Part shown: positions 20,169 to 28,771 of the stretch, piece after piece
Position numbering within the stretch: the first letter of the stretch is position 1
How the letters are laid out: each line of letters begins with the position of its first letter
Source: Pisolithus tinctorius
Lineage: Eukaryota; Basidiomycota; Agaricomycetes; Boletales; Pisolithaceae
Reading direction: 5' to 3'
DNA: 28,771 nucleotides
NCBI GenBank assembly: GCA_024663395.1
Contig: JANFAH010000198.1
Location: 1-28,771, forward strand
Translations under genes and position numbers: made by a program
Notes under the pieces: model-generated
Database searches by the model: none
Told to the model about the DNA's origin: nothing
What the model saw: only the letters and a program-made list of their open reading frames with translations

Positions 20169-20658
20169 CGCCCTCGCAACACCGTGTCGGATTCGAATGT
20201 TGCACAGGCGCTGATCGCCTTGATCATTTTTAGCACAATTTCATCGCTCTACGACAGGATATGACCTGGCCTGAGAACAGAAACACTCGACTTGCGTTAG
20301 TCTGCCGTCGTCTATTTTGATCGAAGCGAAGTGTAGCGGTACGGGGAATATCCGATGAGCATTAGCAGAGGGCCAGAACATTACTTCTGGCGTCCCCGGT
20401 GGTGTTGGCCCCGTCACTAGAGTTCTTGCTTATTTCCTTATATATCGCCGTGTCGTCCCCGGTGGTAACAAAGTCCAGCGGACGTCAGCATAACCCCGAC
20501 TTATTGATTATCATGGATTGGGTGTGTGAAAGACAGACGCATAGTAAATCGTATGGAGCAGGAACTTCAAGCCAATATCTGCGGGACGTAGGAAGTAATT
20601 ATGAGTATCGGAATACGTGATCCCAAGTTTGTGAGTGGTTTCTGGAGATCATCAACGA

Positions 20659-22014
20659 TCAGGATGATGTGGATGCCGCCGAAGCCCCACTCCGTCTAAC
20701 CAGTGTTTGGTTGAAAAGGTCTCTGAGCAGCTCGACCTCGTCTATGGCCTTTCTAGGTGCCTTTCCTTGGACGATAGACAGGATCGTGTCATTGGAAACG
20801 ATGTATACTGGTCTGTCAGGTAAGTTGGCGTTTTCGAGGTTCGACTTGATGTTCTCCCGGGTCTCATCGATAAAATGCTGCCGCGCCTCCCTGTAAAGTC
20901 TGTCGTGCGACCCGAGATCACCATCTTCATCGTCGCTATCGTGCCCCATCTCCCTCATCACATTCCTGATGTGCTGGTCTGCCTTGGACCGCACTATGAA
21001 GGCGGGAATATTGAACCGCGCGCAGTTGCTGAGAATAGCAACATCCGTCATCGTAAAGCGGTTGTCGAAGAGGACAATGATGCAATCGAAGACGTAGAGG
21101 CCTTGGGCATTGAAATACTGCCAGTCGGGAATTTTGATCGTTCCTGCACCTGGGATATCGTACCAAACAAGCGGGTATTGAGGATTAGGGTCTGGGTATC
21201 TGTCGAAGACGCGAGTGGTCTCGGTGACACCGGTGGCAGCAGCACCAGCTTCCCTGTTGCGCAAACCACGAAATGCGTTGATCAGGGAAGACTTGCCGCT
21301 CCCTGCGACGCCGGCAACGGCGAAATGAAAGAGTCCCTCTTTGTACTGTACCCGCCTTTTTGCGGCTTCCAGCTCTGCTACAGTCGGTGTGACGACAGGC
21401 TGTATACCCTCTTTCCACCGTTTCTCTATTTCCTCCTTTGCAGACATGGCTTGCTTCACTTCTTCCTTGGCTGCTTTGGCTGCTTTTTCTGCCTCAGCTC
21501 GAGCAGCATCCGCTTTTTGACGCTCTTCTTTGGCTATCTTTTTCGCTCTCTTCGCTTCCTCCTTTGCAGCCTCTTCTGCTTTTCTTGCCTGCTCTTGCAT
21601 TTCTCTGGCTCGTTCCCGTTCTTGTGCTGCCTGCTCAGCGAGCCTCGCAGCATCCGCTCGTGCCTCCCGTACAGCGGCCTCAGCCTCTAATCTCGCCTGC
21701 GTCGCTGCTCTCTCCGCCTCCACCATCTCCGTCATCATTCTATGCGCTTCCTCGCGCGCCTTCCTTGAGGCTTCCTCCAATGCTTCTAGACGCTCCCTTG
21801 CATGTCGACGTTCTTCCTGCGCTTCATCGCGGATACGCTGCGCCAGTTCTCTGGCCTCTTTGGCTCTCTGTAGTGCATCCTTTAAGGCTTCTTCTTCGTG
21901 TGGACGGTTCCCTATCGCCACCATCGTCGGGTTGGGAGCTGGGCGTCGAAACGCGGCTATCAAGGTAGCAGCTGTGGCTCCCAGTACAGGCAGCACTGAC
22001 ATAGCAGGACCCAT
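20659..22014 (-). CDS. IRG-like (interferon-inducible GTPase family) GTPase with N-terminal coiled coil
   Basis: A 451-residue intronless gene. Residues 4-22 are hydrophobic (AMSVLPVLGATAATLIAAF), a possible membrane anchor. Residues about 38-200 are an Ala/Glu/Arg/Lys-rich, very probably coiled coil. The GTPase domain begins about 228: P-loop GVAGSGKSS (235-243), TGVTETT as G2 (261-267), DIPGAG as G3 (286-291), RSKAD as G4 (342-346) and SND near 407 as a G5-like segment. The G1-G2 spacing, the NAFRGLRNR run after the P-loop and the xDIPGxG form resemble vertebrate immunity-related p47 GTPases. In vertebrates these act in cell-autonomous defence at membranes; the fungal role is unknown. A paralogue (27681-28771) and a relic (22972-23442) share the cluster. 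An alternative is another dynamin- or septin-related P-loop family. Confidence 0.85.
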   Translation of the reverse strand: MGPAMSVLPVLGATAATLIAAFRRPAPNPTMVAIGNRPHEEEALKDALQRAKEARELAQRIRDEAQEERRHARERLEALEEASRKAREEAHRMMTEMVEAERAATQARLEAEAAVREARADAARLAEQAAQERERAREMQEQARKAEEAAKEEAKRAKKIAKEERQKADAARAEAEKAAKAAKEEVKQAMSAKEEIEKRWKEGIQPVVTPTVAELEAAKRRVQYKEGLFHFAVAGVAGSGKSSLINAFRGLRNREAGAAATGVTETTRVFDRYPDPNPQYPLVWYDIPGAGTIKIPDWQYFNAQGLYVFDCIIVLFDNRFTMTDVAILSNCARFNIPAFIVRSKADQHIRNVMREMGHDSDDEDGDLGSHDRLYREARQHFIDETRENIKSNLENANLPDRPVYIVSNDTILSIVQGKAPRKAIDEVELLRDLFNQTLVRRSGASAASTSS

Positions 22015-22971
22015 CGCTTCTATCCTTGTCGTTCCAAGAGTGAAGGATACAATGACGATAAGTGGGAAAGTATATGGACGTACGCGGCAAGAGGTACTGA
22101 AGTCGCAGGCGCAGTATACGGTCTTTAAGGTACTGTGCGAAGTGGCTTGGGACGAGCACTATTGGGCTTCTTAGGGCAAGGGTTGTACAGCTATCTCTTG
22201 TGGGCAGGAAATCTCGATATATCTAATAGAAAGTGCTCATTAGAACCATGAGGCTATCCTGTGACATCCCTATCGTGATGAAGTACTCGTGATTCACCTA
22301 GATAAGCCAACCGATGATCACGAAGTGCTCACATTTGGGTATCATCCAGGAATGGAGTTGGTAGGCCCCCCAAATAACCTAGTGTTGACGTCAGTCTTGG
22401 CAATGGGAAAACGCTGCAGGAAGCAAGGCTGCGACGGCGAAAAGAGACGGAGGTCCAGAAGAGTTACTACAGCATGTGTGACGCATGTACTGCTATGACC
22501 AGATCTCCTGTTTTAGTGAAGGATGATGGTCACATGTCAACAGGATCTTGCTGTGATTACTCTCAGTCTTACGAGCGTAGCTCCACTGTGGTGGTGCAAC
22601 TCTAACGTGAACGTCAAAGTAAAATTTGCTCGGGCCTACCTGAAACTACTGCTCGGAATTCCCGGAACTTGGACCTACGTTGTTATGTAAGCTTCCTTTT
22701 CCGCTCCCTTCTCTGGCGCCGTGGTACATTCGGGTTAACTCCTATACCGAATTTCTTCGGACGTTACGCGTTAACTTCAGTGTTTGCCATCTAACACACG
22801 GTGAGCGGACTTGGAACGCTGAGCATAAGATAACACAGGCATACGGAATGGAACTGGACATGGCGACCAACGAAGCATTCAGGGAAGAGGAGGAAGTACG
22901 TACTCGAAAGGCGATGAAGAGGTACGAGGCCTTTACTTGGTATACTATTGACCGGGTGCGATCGAAACAAT
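22015..22971. other. Spacer between IRG-like gene and relic
   Basis: The first about 80 bp upstream of the 22014 start resemble the flank of the relic (AAGGATAC followed by GTGGGAAAGT against GCGGGAAAGT), so they are old promoter sequence. The rest shows no recognisable gene. An open frame at 22680-23147 (+) contains ELDMATNEAFREEEEVRTRKAMKRYEAF but runs into the relic in antisense, so its lower half is not independent evidence of coding. Confidence 0.5.
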
Positions 22972-23442
22972 TCCTGAATCTCCCTAGCTCGTTTGCACAC
23001 CTGTGTTGCCTGTTCAGCGGGCCTCGTGGCATCTGCTCGCATTGCTTGTACAGCAGCTTCTGCCTCTACTCTGGCCCTCGTCGCCGCTCTCTCCGCATCT
23101 TCCATCTCCATCGTCATTCTATGTACCTCTCCACGAACCCTCCTTGAAGCGTCCTCCACTGGCTCCAGATGCTCCCTTGCGTGATTGCATTCGTCCTGTA
23201 CTTCTTAGCGGATATGTTCCGCCAGTTCGTTGGCTTCCTGAGCTCTTCGTCGTGCCTCCCTTATGGCAACCTCCTCTTGCGGACGGTTTTTGATCGCCAC
23301 TACGGTGAGAGTTGGGGGCCGGGCGTACAAATACAGTTATCATTGCTGGAGCTGCAGTTCCGCATGTAGCCAGAACTGATATGGCGGCACCCCTTGCACG
23401 GACTGCCATTTCGAGGGTAAAGGATACGTTCAGCGGGAAAGT
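22972..23442 (-). pseudogene. Truncated relic of an IRG-like GTPase gene (coiled-coil part only)
   Basis: This matches the promoter edge, anchor and about the first 140 codons of the gene at 20659-22014, on the same strand. The homologous start codon (near 23396) is no longer ATG. A one-base insertion around 23300 shifts frame just after the RPAPN segment. An in-frame TAA replaces a codon after ELAEHIR (about 23210). Homology resumes in frame as DASRRVRGEVHRMTMEMEDAERAA and ends abruptly after REIQE. The whole GTPase domain is missing, and the sequence beyond 22972 is unrelated. An ATG at 23409 exists but leads only into the broken frame. It cannot make a GTPase; it records an earlier duplication. 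Confidence 0.85.
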
Positions 23443-24214
23443 GTGTCACAAGTGACCGCACGAAGCGGCTTATGGTATCCTTTTGTCTTGTATCGCGCTA
23501 GTCAGCTTTCTTCCTGTAGATAGACACGAGCAACCCTAATCACTCTTCACACGAGGTCATGAGGTCGTCTCTAGCATGTCTTCCCGACATTGCATATCGT
23601 GACTTGCCAGCCTTGCTGTGTCGTTCGAAAACCTGCCAAGTTTTCCGATCAAAACAGCCTACCACCCGCCAGAAGCCGGCAGAACTGCCTTTGATTTCGG
23701 ATCGTATCCTCAGATCTTCTACCGCACGAGAAATCAAAGGTGGGGCCGAGGTGGCTCAAATCCTCTAGGCATCCAACCATTGTGAAGTATACGGACGTCC
23801 GACAGAAACGCAGACGTTGCCAGCGGCAATGGAGAAGTATAGTGTTTCAGCTCGGTTGATCACGCCTGTCGACTTTTCGGTAGGCGGAACACAGGGAAAA
23901 TACAACAAGTTGAACAAAGTTTGTAGGGGACAACCATGCAACAGCGTGCAAGGTTTCAGGTGGCCAAGAAAAATCTTTCAATTCGAAGCTGGGAAAACTA
24001 GCTCAGCGCTTGATCAGGGCGATTATAGTAACCCTTTCGGTAGCCCTAGAAGGCAGGAAGACTGCGAAGTGCAAGGGCAACCTTATACGCCTGCCTTTCC
24101 CTAGAGAAGGCCGTCAGGCATGTATGGAGGTGGTATTTCACATTACATGACACGACATGGCTCCATCTTTTGGCGAAAAGACTGAGTGGCGGATGTAGGA
24201 TGAAATCACCAGTA
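23443..24214. other. 0.77-kb spacer, no gene seen
   Basis: Short frames are open on both strands at 23540-23768 but neither shows a recognisable domain or splice continuation. The right end probably holds the 3' UTR of the DUF6534 gene that stops at 24215. Confidence 0.5.
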
Positions 24215-26232
24215 TCACACCTCCACTTCTCTTCGCAGTGCTGTGGCCTTACCAAGTGTCAGATGGGCGGTGATACCGATAACCGCCGCTTCACGCACCT
24301 CTATATGTCTCTCTCCGACCTTCGAACTCTCTACGCCATCTGAAAGTTTCGACAGGTTCGCGAAGCGGACAGCATCGCTGCATAGCTCTAAATCGATATG
24401 TGAATCCTGGGATCGAAGGTGTTGCCGGGTGTTCAGCGATGCTAAAAGCGAGTTGGCATATACTATTCGATAGTCAGATGGGGTGTTCTTCCATCACTTG
24501 CAGGACACGAAAGACTGACATTTTCCCATGGCGAACTCCATCCCCATTGCCCATGAATTCTGGTTCTCAATAGTCTGAATGAACTGTGAGAGGGACATTG
24601 TCGTAGCTTAGTGTAATGTGTCATACGTACCGCGACGAGCTCTGCAATGGCAACTAGTCTACAATGAAAAGCCTGGATAAGTCATAGTACAAACGAAAGA
24701 AGGACCAAACTCACAAAGTCAGCAAACACCGGTTAACAGCGTAGATGATAAGCGTGTTCAGAAGACGTTTCGTTCTAAGCAGGGTTCGTTAGGTACTGTG
24801 GAATCACTGGCACGACTTGTACTCACCTTGGGAAGGCGGAGTGAGAGCCATTGTCATACAGAAGCAAGCAAAGTGACACCGTAATCAGAACCTCGGCTAG
24901 TACATAGGTGGCTGAACAGGGTATTGAGGCATGCAGCTAGGAATAGCAACTTGTGAGCTGAACAGCCAACATGTCTGATAACAGACCTACCGTAACTTGC
25001 GAAGCAGAGCTGAGTCCGTTATTGGTGAACCTATACATGGATGTCATTATTCCTGTGAGGATGATAGGATGCATTGAAATACAGCAGAAAAATCGTCCCT
25101 TTTGCTTGATTAGCCTAGGTCTGTCGTGGTGAAATACAAGCACGAACCTATGCCTAACCCTGTTGAAATATAGTTGGAAATATCTCGTCGGCATGATAAT
25201 AATAAAAACTCACCAAATTGAGCCAGCAACAATAGTATCTATTGTGACCATGTCACTGGATAATATTTTTGTCATCAAGCAAAAGTACTTACAATTGGGA
25301 CAGTCACCAACCACTTCGCCTGAGAACGACAAACTGATTGATGTCAAAATTTTGAGAGGCAACCGACAGCTTTGATGGCACCTACGATAATATATTTTAT
25401 GTGCGAAGAAACTGGCAACATTCGGTTGATGAGCATCAACTCGTATAGGTGGTCACCTACCATTGAACTGCAATAATCACAAACAACTGCAATGCAACTA
25501 AATTTTGTCACAAATAGTTTTGAGTTGAAACGGACGTACATTCACCAGAGCCGATGCCTAAGCAAAAAATCAGTGCCTGGTAAGTGGTAGAAAATTGGGT
25601 ATGCTTACTGGGAATGACCTGCGATGTCTCATCAGTGGGAAACAGCTCTGAAATGGAGGGCATACGCACCAGACATCATGCTCCAAACTCATCAGATTGC
25701 CGTAATTGGTTATCTGCAGCGATTAAGTACGATGGTCACAAGAAATGAACGCATCATATTCACCAGGTAGTAATACAAGAAATGACACACTAATTGACCA
25801 TTAGCCATGCATTCACGCGGACGCACCAGAAACCCACTGAATGAGACCTGCAGGGTATCAAGAATCCTGACTTCGCATGAGCTGCTTTGAAGGCTACCCA
25901 GAGTAGCCTAACTCACCATATGGCAGCTACGACGAACTGTATCATCGAGGGATCCTCATAGTAGTTCATGTAATACATATAAGTCTATATAAACGGTAAG
26001 CAAATCACGAGCCTGAACATTCTGGATAAAGCGCCCCTGGAGAGTCGTTATGCCATATAACCTTGACATGGAATAAGGTCATCAGAAAGGAGACGGAACA
26101 AAATCAAGCGAACCAACACATACATGGCAGAGACCAAACCCCCAATGAGAACAGGACCTAGCGCGAACGGATGAGCAACAAGACCGCATTTGGCTGAGAA
26201 AGGCCCTCACCGAACCCGCCCTGGATGCTCAT
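24215..26232 (-). CDS. DUF6534-domain membrane protein, 20 exons
   Basis: Exons: 26232..26211, 26157..26124, 26061..26037, 25984..25917, 25866..25838, 25789..25764, 25713..25670, 25618..25609, 25557..25540, 25486..25461, 25411..25386, 25333..25293, 25238..25214, 25159..25148, 25052..24991, 24936..24827, 24774..24715, 24658..24631, 24583..24520, 24462..24215. They join in frame to 978 nt, 325 residues. The product matches the basidiomycete DUF6534 family: GPVLIGGLVSAMLYGITTLQ, AAIWILDTLQVSFMCHFLYY, YLITNYGNLMSLEHDVWSF, SHSAFPRTKRLLNTLIIYAV and GKLYANSLLASLNTRQHLR. About six or seven hydrophobic helices are visible, with a polar tail of about 80 residues; function is unknown. All introns are 47-62 nt except one of 95 nt. 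Eighteen begin GT; the third (25985..26036) begins GG. Exons of 10, 12 and 18 nt are the least secure individually. The gene could be expressed or, given the GG donor, newly damaged. Confidence 0.85.
25985..26036 (-). other. Intron with non-canonical GG-AG ends in the DUF6534 gene
   Basis: The exon ends CTCCAG and the next bases are GGGCGC, where GTGCGC is expected. The intron has a CTTAC branch-like site and ends TATATAG. The join gives GITTLQ|TYMYYMNYY, the family sequence, in phase. No GT or GC nearby preserves frame. Either the donor has a point mutation, or this is a rare splice site, or the base is a sequencing error. Confidence 0.65.
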
Positions 26233-27680
26233 GGCGACTTGTATAAGGGAACTCAATGCGACGAGCCAACTGAGGAGTGAAGGTAAGTGGAGAAGCCCAG
26301 TCCAGTTTTTAAAAAGGAGAGCTGCATTTGTATGATTGGGACTTCTTGCATCGCCCCGAGCCATGGAGTAATCCACTAGACTGACCAATCATCGAAGCGT
26401 CCGCTCCAAGCTCGGCATCCATCAGGTATGATGGAATGTGTATAAGGGGAAACGGCTCCATGATTTCTGTAGTAGCACTGCCTGTCCTATGGTCCTTAGC
26501 TTCACAGCATATCGTCCGTGGGACATCTGAGACAAAGCTGGAAAAAAAGACATTGAATGTCAACGACTCATTTATTTAGAAGCTACAAGTCTGGATGCTG
26601 CGGGACCAATACGAAGTCGGTGCTGGTCCTGGCCTGGGGGTGTAAGTGGGTGTAAGTGGATCTGATTTAGCATTGGGCACCATCGGCTATCCCCAAAAAG
26701 GAAGGCAATTCCCATTATACACGATACAGCAAGTACTGTACCTGTTTCGCTTGTCAGGTCTATGCGACAAGTAACTATCCTCGCACACCATGCCCTTTTA
26801 CCTCTCGCAATTTTATGTCATATCGCTGCCCCGAGCGGCGCTCTTCGATGTAATCTCCCCGCTTTCCGAGTCATCACTGGCAGTCCGCATCCAATTTGGT
26901 TGTTCCTGCACATGATTCACCTGTATCCTTTCCATTTCCCTCTCCCTGTGCCACTGCGATCCATGTCTATCATGTCCAGTCCCTTCGTCATCCAGCAGAT
27001 AATGGTGGACCATGCTAGCCTTCCCAAAATATGCTATACTCAGTCCTTTTGTGCTGGCGATACCCCGCTGAGCTACTTGTATCGCCTTTGCGAATGGGCG
27101 GGGGTTGGCTGACCTCTTCAAGTTGGATATGAAACACGGTATTTCTGGGGCTGGGGGTGGATGTCATATCCGATCTGAAGGATCCCGGTCCCGTGCGATA
27201 TGCTGTCAGGTTGTTCCAGGTTTCAGAGATTGTGGCTATGAGCGGATCCATCTGGGGTTGTTGAGAATGGAAAGCGATGAGTGTCCATCTCTCTCTCTCT
27301 CTCGAGGAAACTTAGGCACTCTTTGAGCCCCGAAGAATTCGTCTTGTTCACGAAGAAGTATCACGAGAAAGCCCCAGCTGGACTGCAGGCGTTCGATCGA
27401 GGGTCTGTCTTTCAGTCTCACGTCTTCAGTGGGGAAATTTTCACCGCCCACAATACCGAGATTTGCAGAGGCGGCAATATGGGCTGGATTTGATTCGGAA
27501 CAGTTTGTTACTTCTCATCTCTCCCGGTAGTCTGACAGTGTCAATTCCAACGTGATATTTTGAAGCGATGTCTACATTTCGAAGGTCATCCGGTGCCAAG
27601 AACTAGTTATGATGAGTACGAAGTCCCTTTGGAAGACACAACGTGATACTAGGCTATTACGAACTCGTTGATCTCCTTTG
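26233..27680. other. 1.4-kb spacer, no supportable gene
   Basis: Several frames of 70-116 codons exist on both strands (for example 26762-27112 +, 27015-27251 -). The minus-strand one contains NTVFHIQLEEV and QPPPIRK and looks like a polar tail, possibly the end of a lost gene, but I cannot link it to any domain. The left edge carries the promoter of the DUF6534 gene; the right edge carries the 3' UTR of the IRG-like gene that stops at 27681. Confidence 0.45.
27288..27303. repeat. (TC)8 microsatellite
   Basis: Eight uninterrupted TC units in the spacer left of the second IRG-like gene. This is simple sequence with no evident role. Confidence 0.85.
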
Positions 27681-28771
27681 TCAATTTGTTGCCCGACTTC
27701 GTCTAAGATGGGCCTCGGTGAAAAGATTGGTGAGCAAAGTCAACTCATCAATAGCTCTCTTGGGTGCATTTCCTCTCACCATCCCCAACAAATTATCGTT
27801 AGATACGATATAGACCCGCTGGTCAGGTAATCCAGCATTCTCCAAGTTGGTCTTAACGCTCTTGCGTGTCTCCTCGATAAACTGCCTGCGGGCAGCCGTA
27901 TAAAGCCTATTGCGACGTCCTGGGTCATCCTCGTCGTCCTCTTCGCTGTCGTATCCCATATCTCTCATCAAGTTGCGGATATGCTGGTCTGCTTTGGAGC
28001 GCACGATGTATGTTGGGATTTGGAACCGCCTGGCATTGGATAGGATGGCAGTATCAGTCATGGTGAATCGGTTGTCGAAGAGGACAATGATGCAGTCGAA
28101 GACATAGAGGCCTTGTGCATTGAAGTATTGCCAGTCAGGGACTTTAAGCGTTCCTGCCCCGGGAATATCGAACCAGACGAATGGGTGCTGGGGATTGGGA
28201 TCAGGATACCTCGTCATCGTAAGAGTGGTCTCAGTGACACCCGTGGCAGCGGCATCAGCGTCCCTGTTGCGCAACCCACGGAAGGCATTGATCAGGGAAG
28301 ACTTCCCACTTCCTGCGACACCAGCAATGGCGAAATGAAAAACGCCCTCCTGGTACTGGATCCGCCTTTTAGCTTTCTCAAGCTCTTCCGGCGATGGCGT
28401 GACCACGGGTTGAATCCCTGCCTTCCATCGCTTCTCTGCTTCCTCCTTAGCGGCGGCTGCCTTTTGGGCCTCTGCCTGTGCTGCTTTGGTAGCCCTATCA
28501 GCATCGGCTCGGGCAGCCTCCGCTCTTTGTCGACCTTCTTCTGCAGCTTGCCACCTCCTTTCAGCCTCTGCTCTTGCAGCAGCCTCCGTTCGCCTAGCCT
28601 CTTCGATGGTCTGTCTTGCTCGTTCTAATTCTGCCTTAGCCTCCTTCAATGCCTCTTGTTGAGTTGCTGCCGCAGCTGAAGCTGCTGCCTGCGCGGCAGC
28701 CGTTGCACGGCTCTCAGACGCAATGATTGCGTCCCTCAACCTCCGTGCATCTTCGTCAGCCCTTTCAGCCT
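27681..28771 (-). CDS. IRG-like GTPase with N-terminal coiled coil, cut by the window edge
   Basis: The C-terminal 363 codons and stop lie in the window; the frame is still open at 28771, so the start lies beyond the edge. Visible from the N-terminal side: an Ala/Glu/Arg-rich coiled coil, the linker KRWKAGIQPVVTPSPEEL, then the GTPase domain with P-loop GVAGSGKSSLINAFRGLRNR, G2 TGVTETT, G3 DIPGAGT, G4 RSKAD and SND. Most residues of the GTPase domain are the same as in the gene at 20659-22014, so the two are paralogues. Differences concentrate in the coiled coil, the acidic DSEEDDEDD loop and the last 20 residues. All GTPase motifs are intact and there is no frame break, so this copy looks functional. 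The role in fungi is unknown. Confidence 0.85.
   Translation of the reverse strand, partial: AERADEDARRLRDAIIASESRATAAAQAAASAAAATQQEALKEAKAELERARQTIEEARRTEAAARAEAERRWQAAEEGRQRAEAARADADRATKAAQAEAQKAAAAKEEAEKRWKAGIQPVVTPSPEELEKAKRRIQYQEGVFHFAIAGVAGSGKSSLINAFRGLRNRDADAAATGVTETTLTMTRYPDPNPQHPFVWFDIPGAGTLKVPDWQYFNAQGLYVFDCIIVLFDNRFTMTDTAILSNARRFQIPTYIVRSKADQHIRNLMRDMGYDSEEDDEDDPGRRNRLYTAARRQFIEETRKSVKTNLENAGLPDQRVYIVSNDNLLGMVRGNAPKRAIDELTLLTNLFTEAHLRRSRATN

Larger units (their letters stand above)
19540..20658. other. 1.1-kb spacer with hairpin and palindrome, no gene seen
   Basis: This lies between the membrane-protein stop and the stop of the first IRG-like gene. It contains the second 21-mer copy, a strong hairpin and a 20-bp palindrome (separate entries). 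A 13-nt direct repeat CGTCCCCGGTGGT occurs at 20391-20403 and 20454-20466. No exon chain or transposase motif was found. Confidence 0.55.

Noticed and set aside
20391..20466. 13-nt direct repeat CGTCCCCGGTGGT
   Set aside because: Two short copies 63 bp apart with dissimilar flanks; too little to call a target duplication or element.
20875..21690. 271-codon plus-strand frame, Cys/Phe/Leu-rich at its end
   Set aside because: It is the complement of the coiled coil and GTPase domain of the IRG-like gene; the composition is that expected of an antisense shadow of Glu/Ala/Arg codons.
22680..23147. 155-codon plus-strand ORF between the IRG-like gene and the relic
   Set aside because: Its second half is antisense to the relic. 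Its first half shows no recognisable family or splice continuation.
24494..24583. Apparent degenerate C-terminus (GKCQSFVSCK, stop) suggesting the DUF6534 gene is a pseudogene
   Set aside because: A 57-nt intron (24463..24519, donor GTCAGT, branch CTGAC) restores GKLYANSLLASLNTR and a proper tail, so the stop is intronic.
24937..25194. 85-codon minus-strand ORF as a gene of its own
   Set aside because: It spans two introns and one true exon of the DUF6534 gene; only its middle (MTSMYRFTNNGLSSASQVT) is coding.
26762..27251. Overlapping ORFs on both strands in the spacer
   Set aside because: No domain, no splice chain and no resemblance to neighbours, so coding cannot be supported.

Overview
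The window is nuclear DNA from a filamentous basidiomycete, most likely an Agaricomycete. The evidence is short introns (mostly 47-62 nt) with CTRAY-like branch sites and GTNNGT donors, densely packed genes on both strands, and protein families typical of that group (a DUF6534 membrane protein, a Btz-domain protein, an Agaricomycete-type epoxide hydrolase). No prokaryotic, organellar or viral features were seen. No tRNA, rRNA or CRISPR array was recognised.

Bases 1-15.5 kb hold compact housekeeping genes, mostly divergent or convergent pairs: a family-16 lysine methyltransferase (+), NUP188 (-), TFIIB (+), RRS1 (-), TAF4 (+) and a Btz/CASC3-like exon-junction protein (-). They serve gene expression from end to end: initiation (TFIIB, TAF4), mRNA marking (Btz), the nuclear pore (NUP188), ribosome assembly (RRS1) and perhaps modification of translation factors. 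I rebuilt exon structures by hand from splice sites and reading frame. They close in frame for NUP188 (4 exons, 2056 aa), TFIIB (2 exons, 347 aa), RRS1 (5 exons, 313 aa), TAF4 (4 exons, 433 aa; the first two introns are less certain) and the epoxide hydrolase (6 exons, 349 aa).

From about 15.5 kb the density falls and content becomes accessory: the epoxide hydrolase (+), an unrecognised membrane protein (+), and a cluster of coiled-coil GTPases resembling the interferon-inducible (IRG, p47) family. The cluster has one complete gene (20659-22014, -), one wrecked relic (22972-23442, -) and one gene running off the right edge (27681-28771, -). Between the relic and the last copy lies a gene that is invisible as an open reading frame: a DUF6534 membrane protein in 20 tiny exons (24215-26232, -). 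Spacers of 0.8-1.4 kb here hold a hairpin, a palindrome and a repeated 21-mer.

The most interesting content is the fungal IRG-like GTPase cluster with its relic, and the extreme fragmentation of the DUF6534 gene, which also has one non-canonical donor. All family calls come from motif recognition, not database searches.
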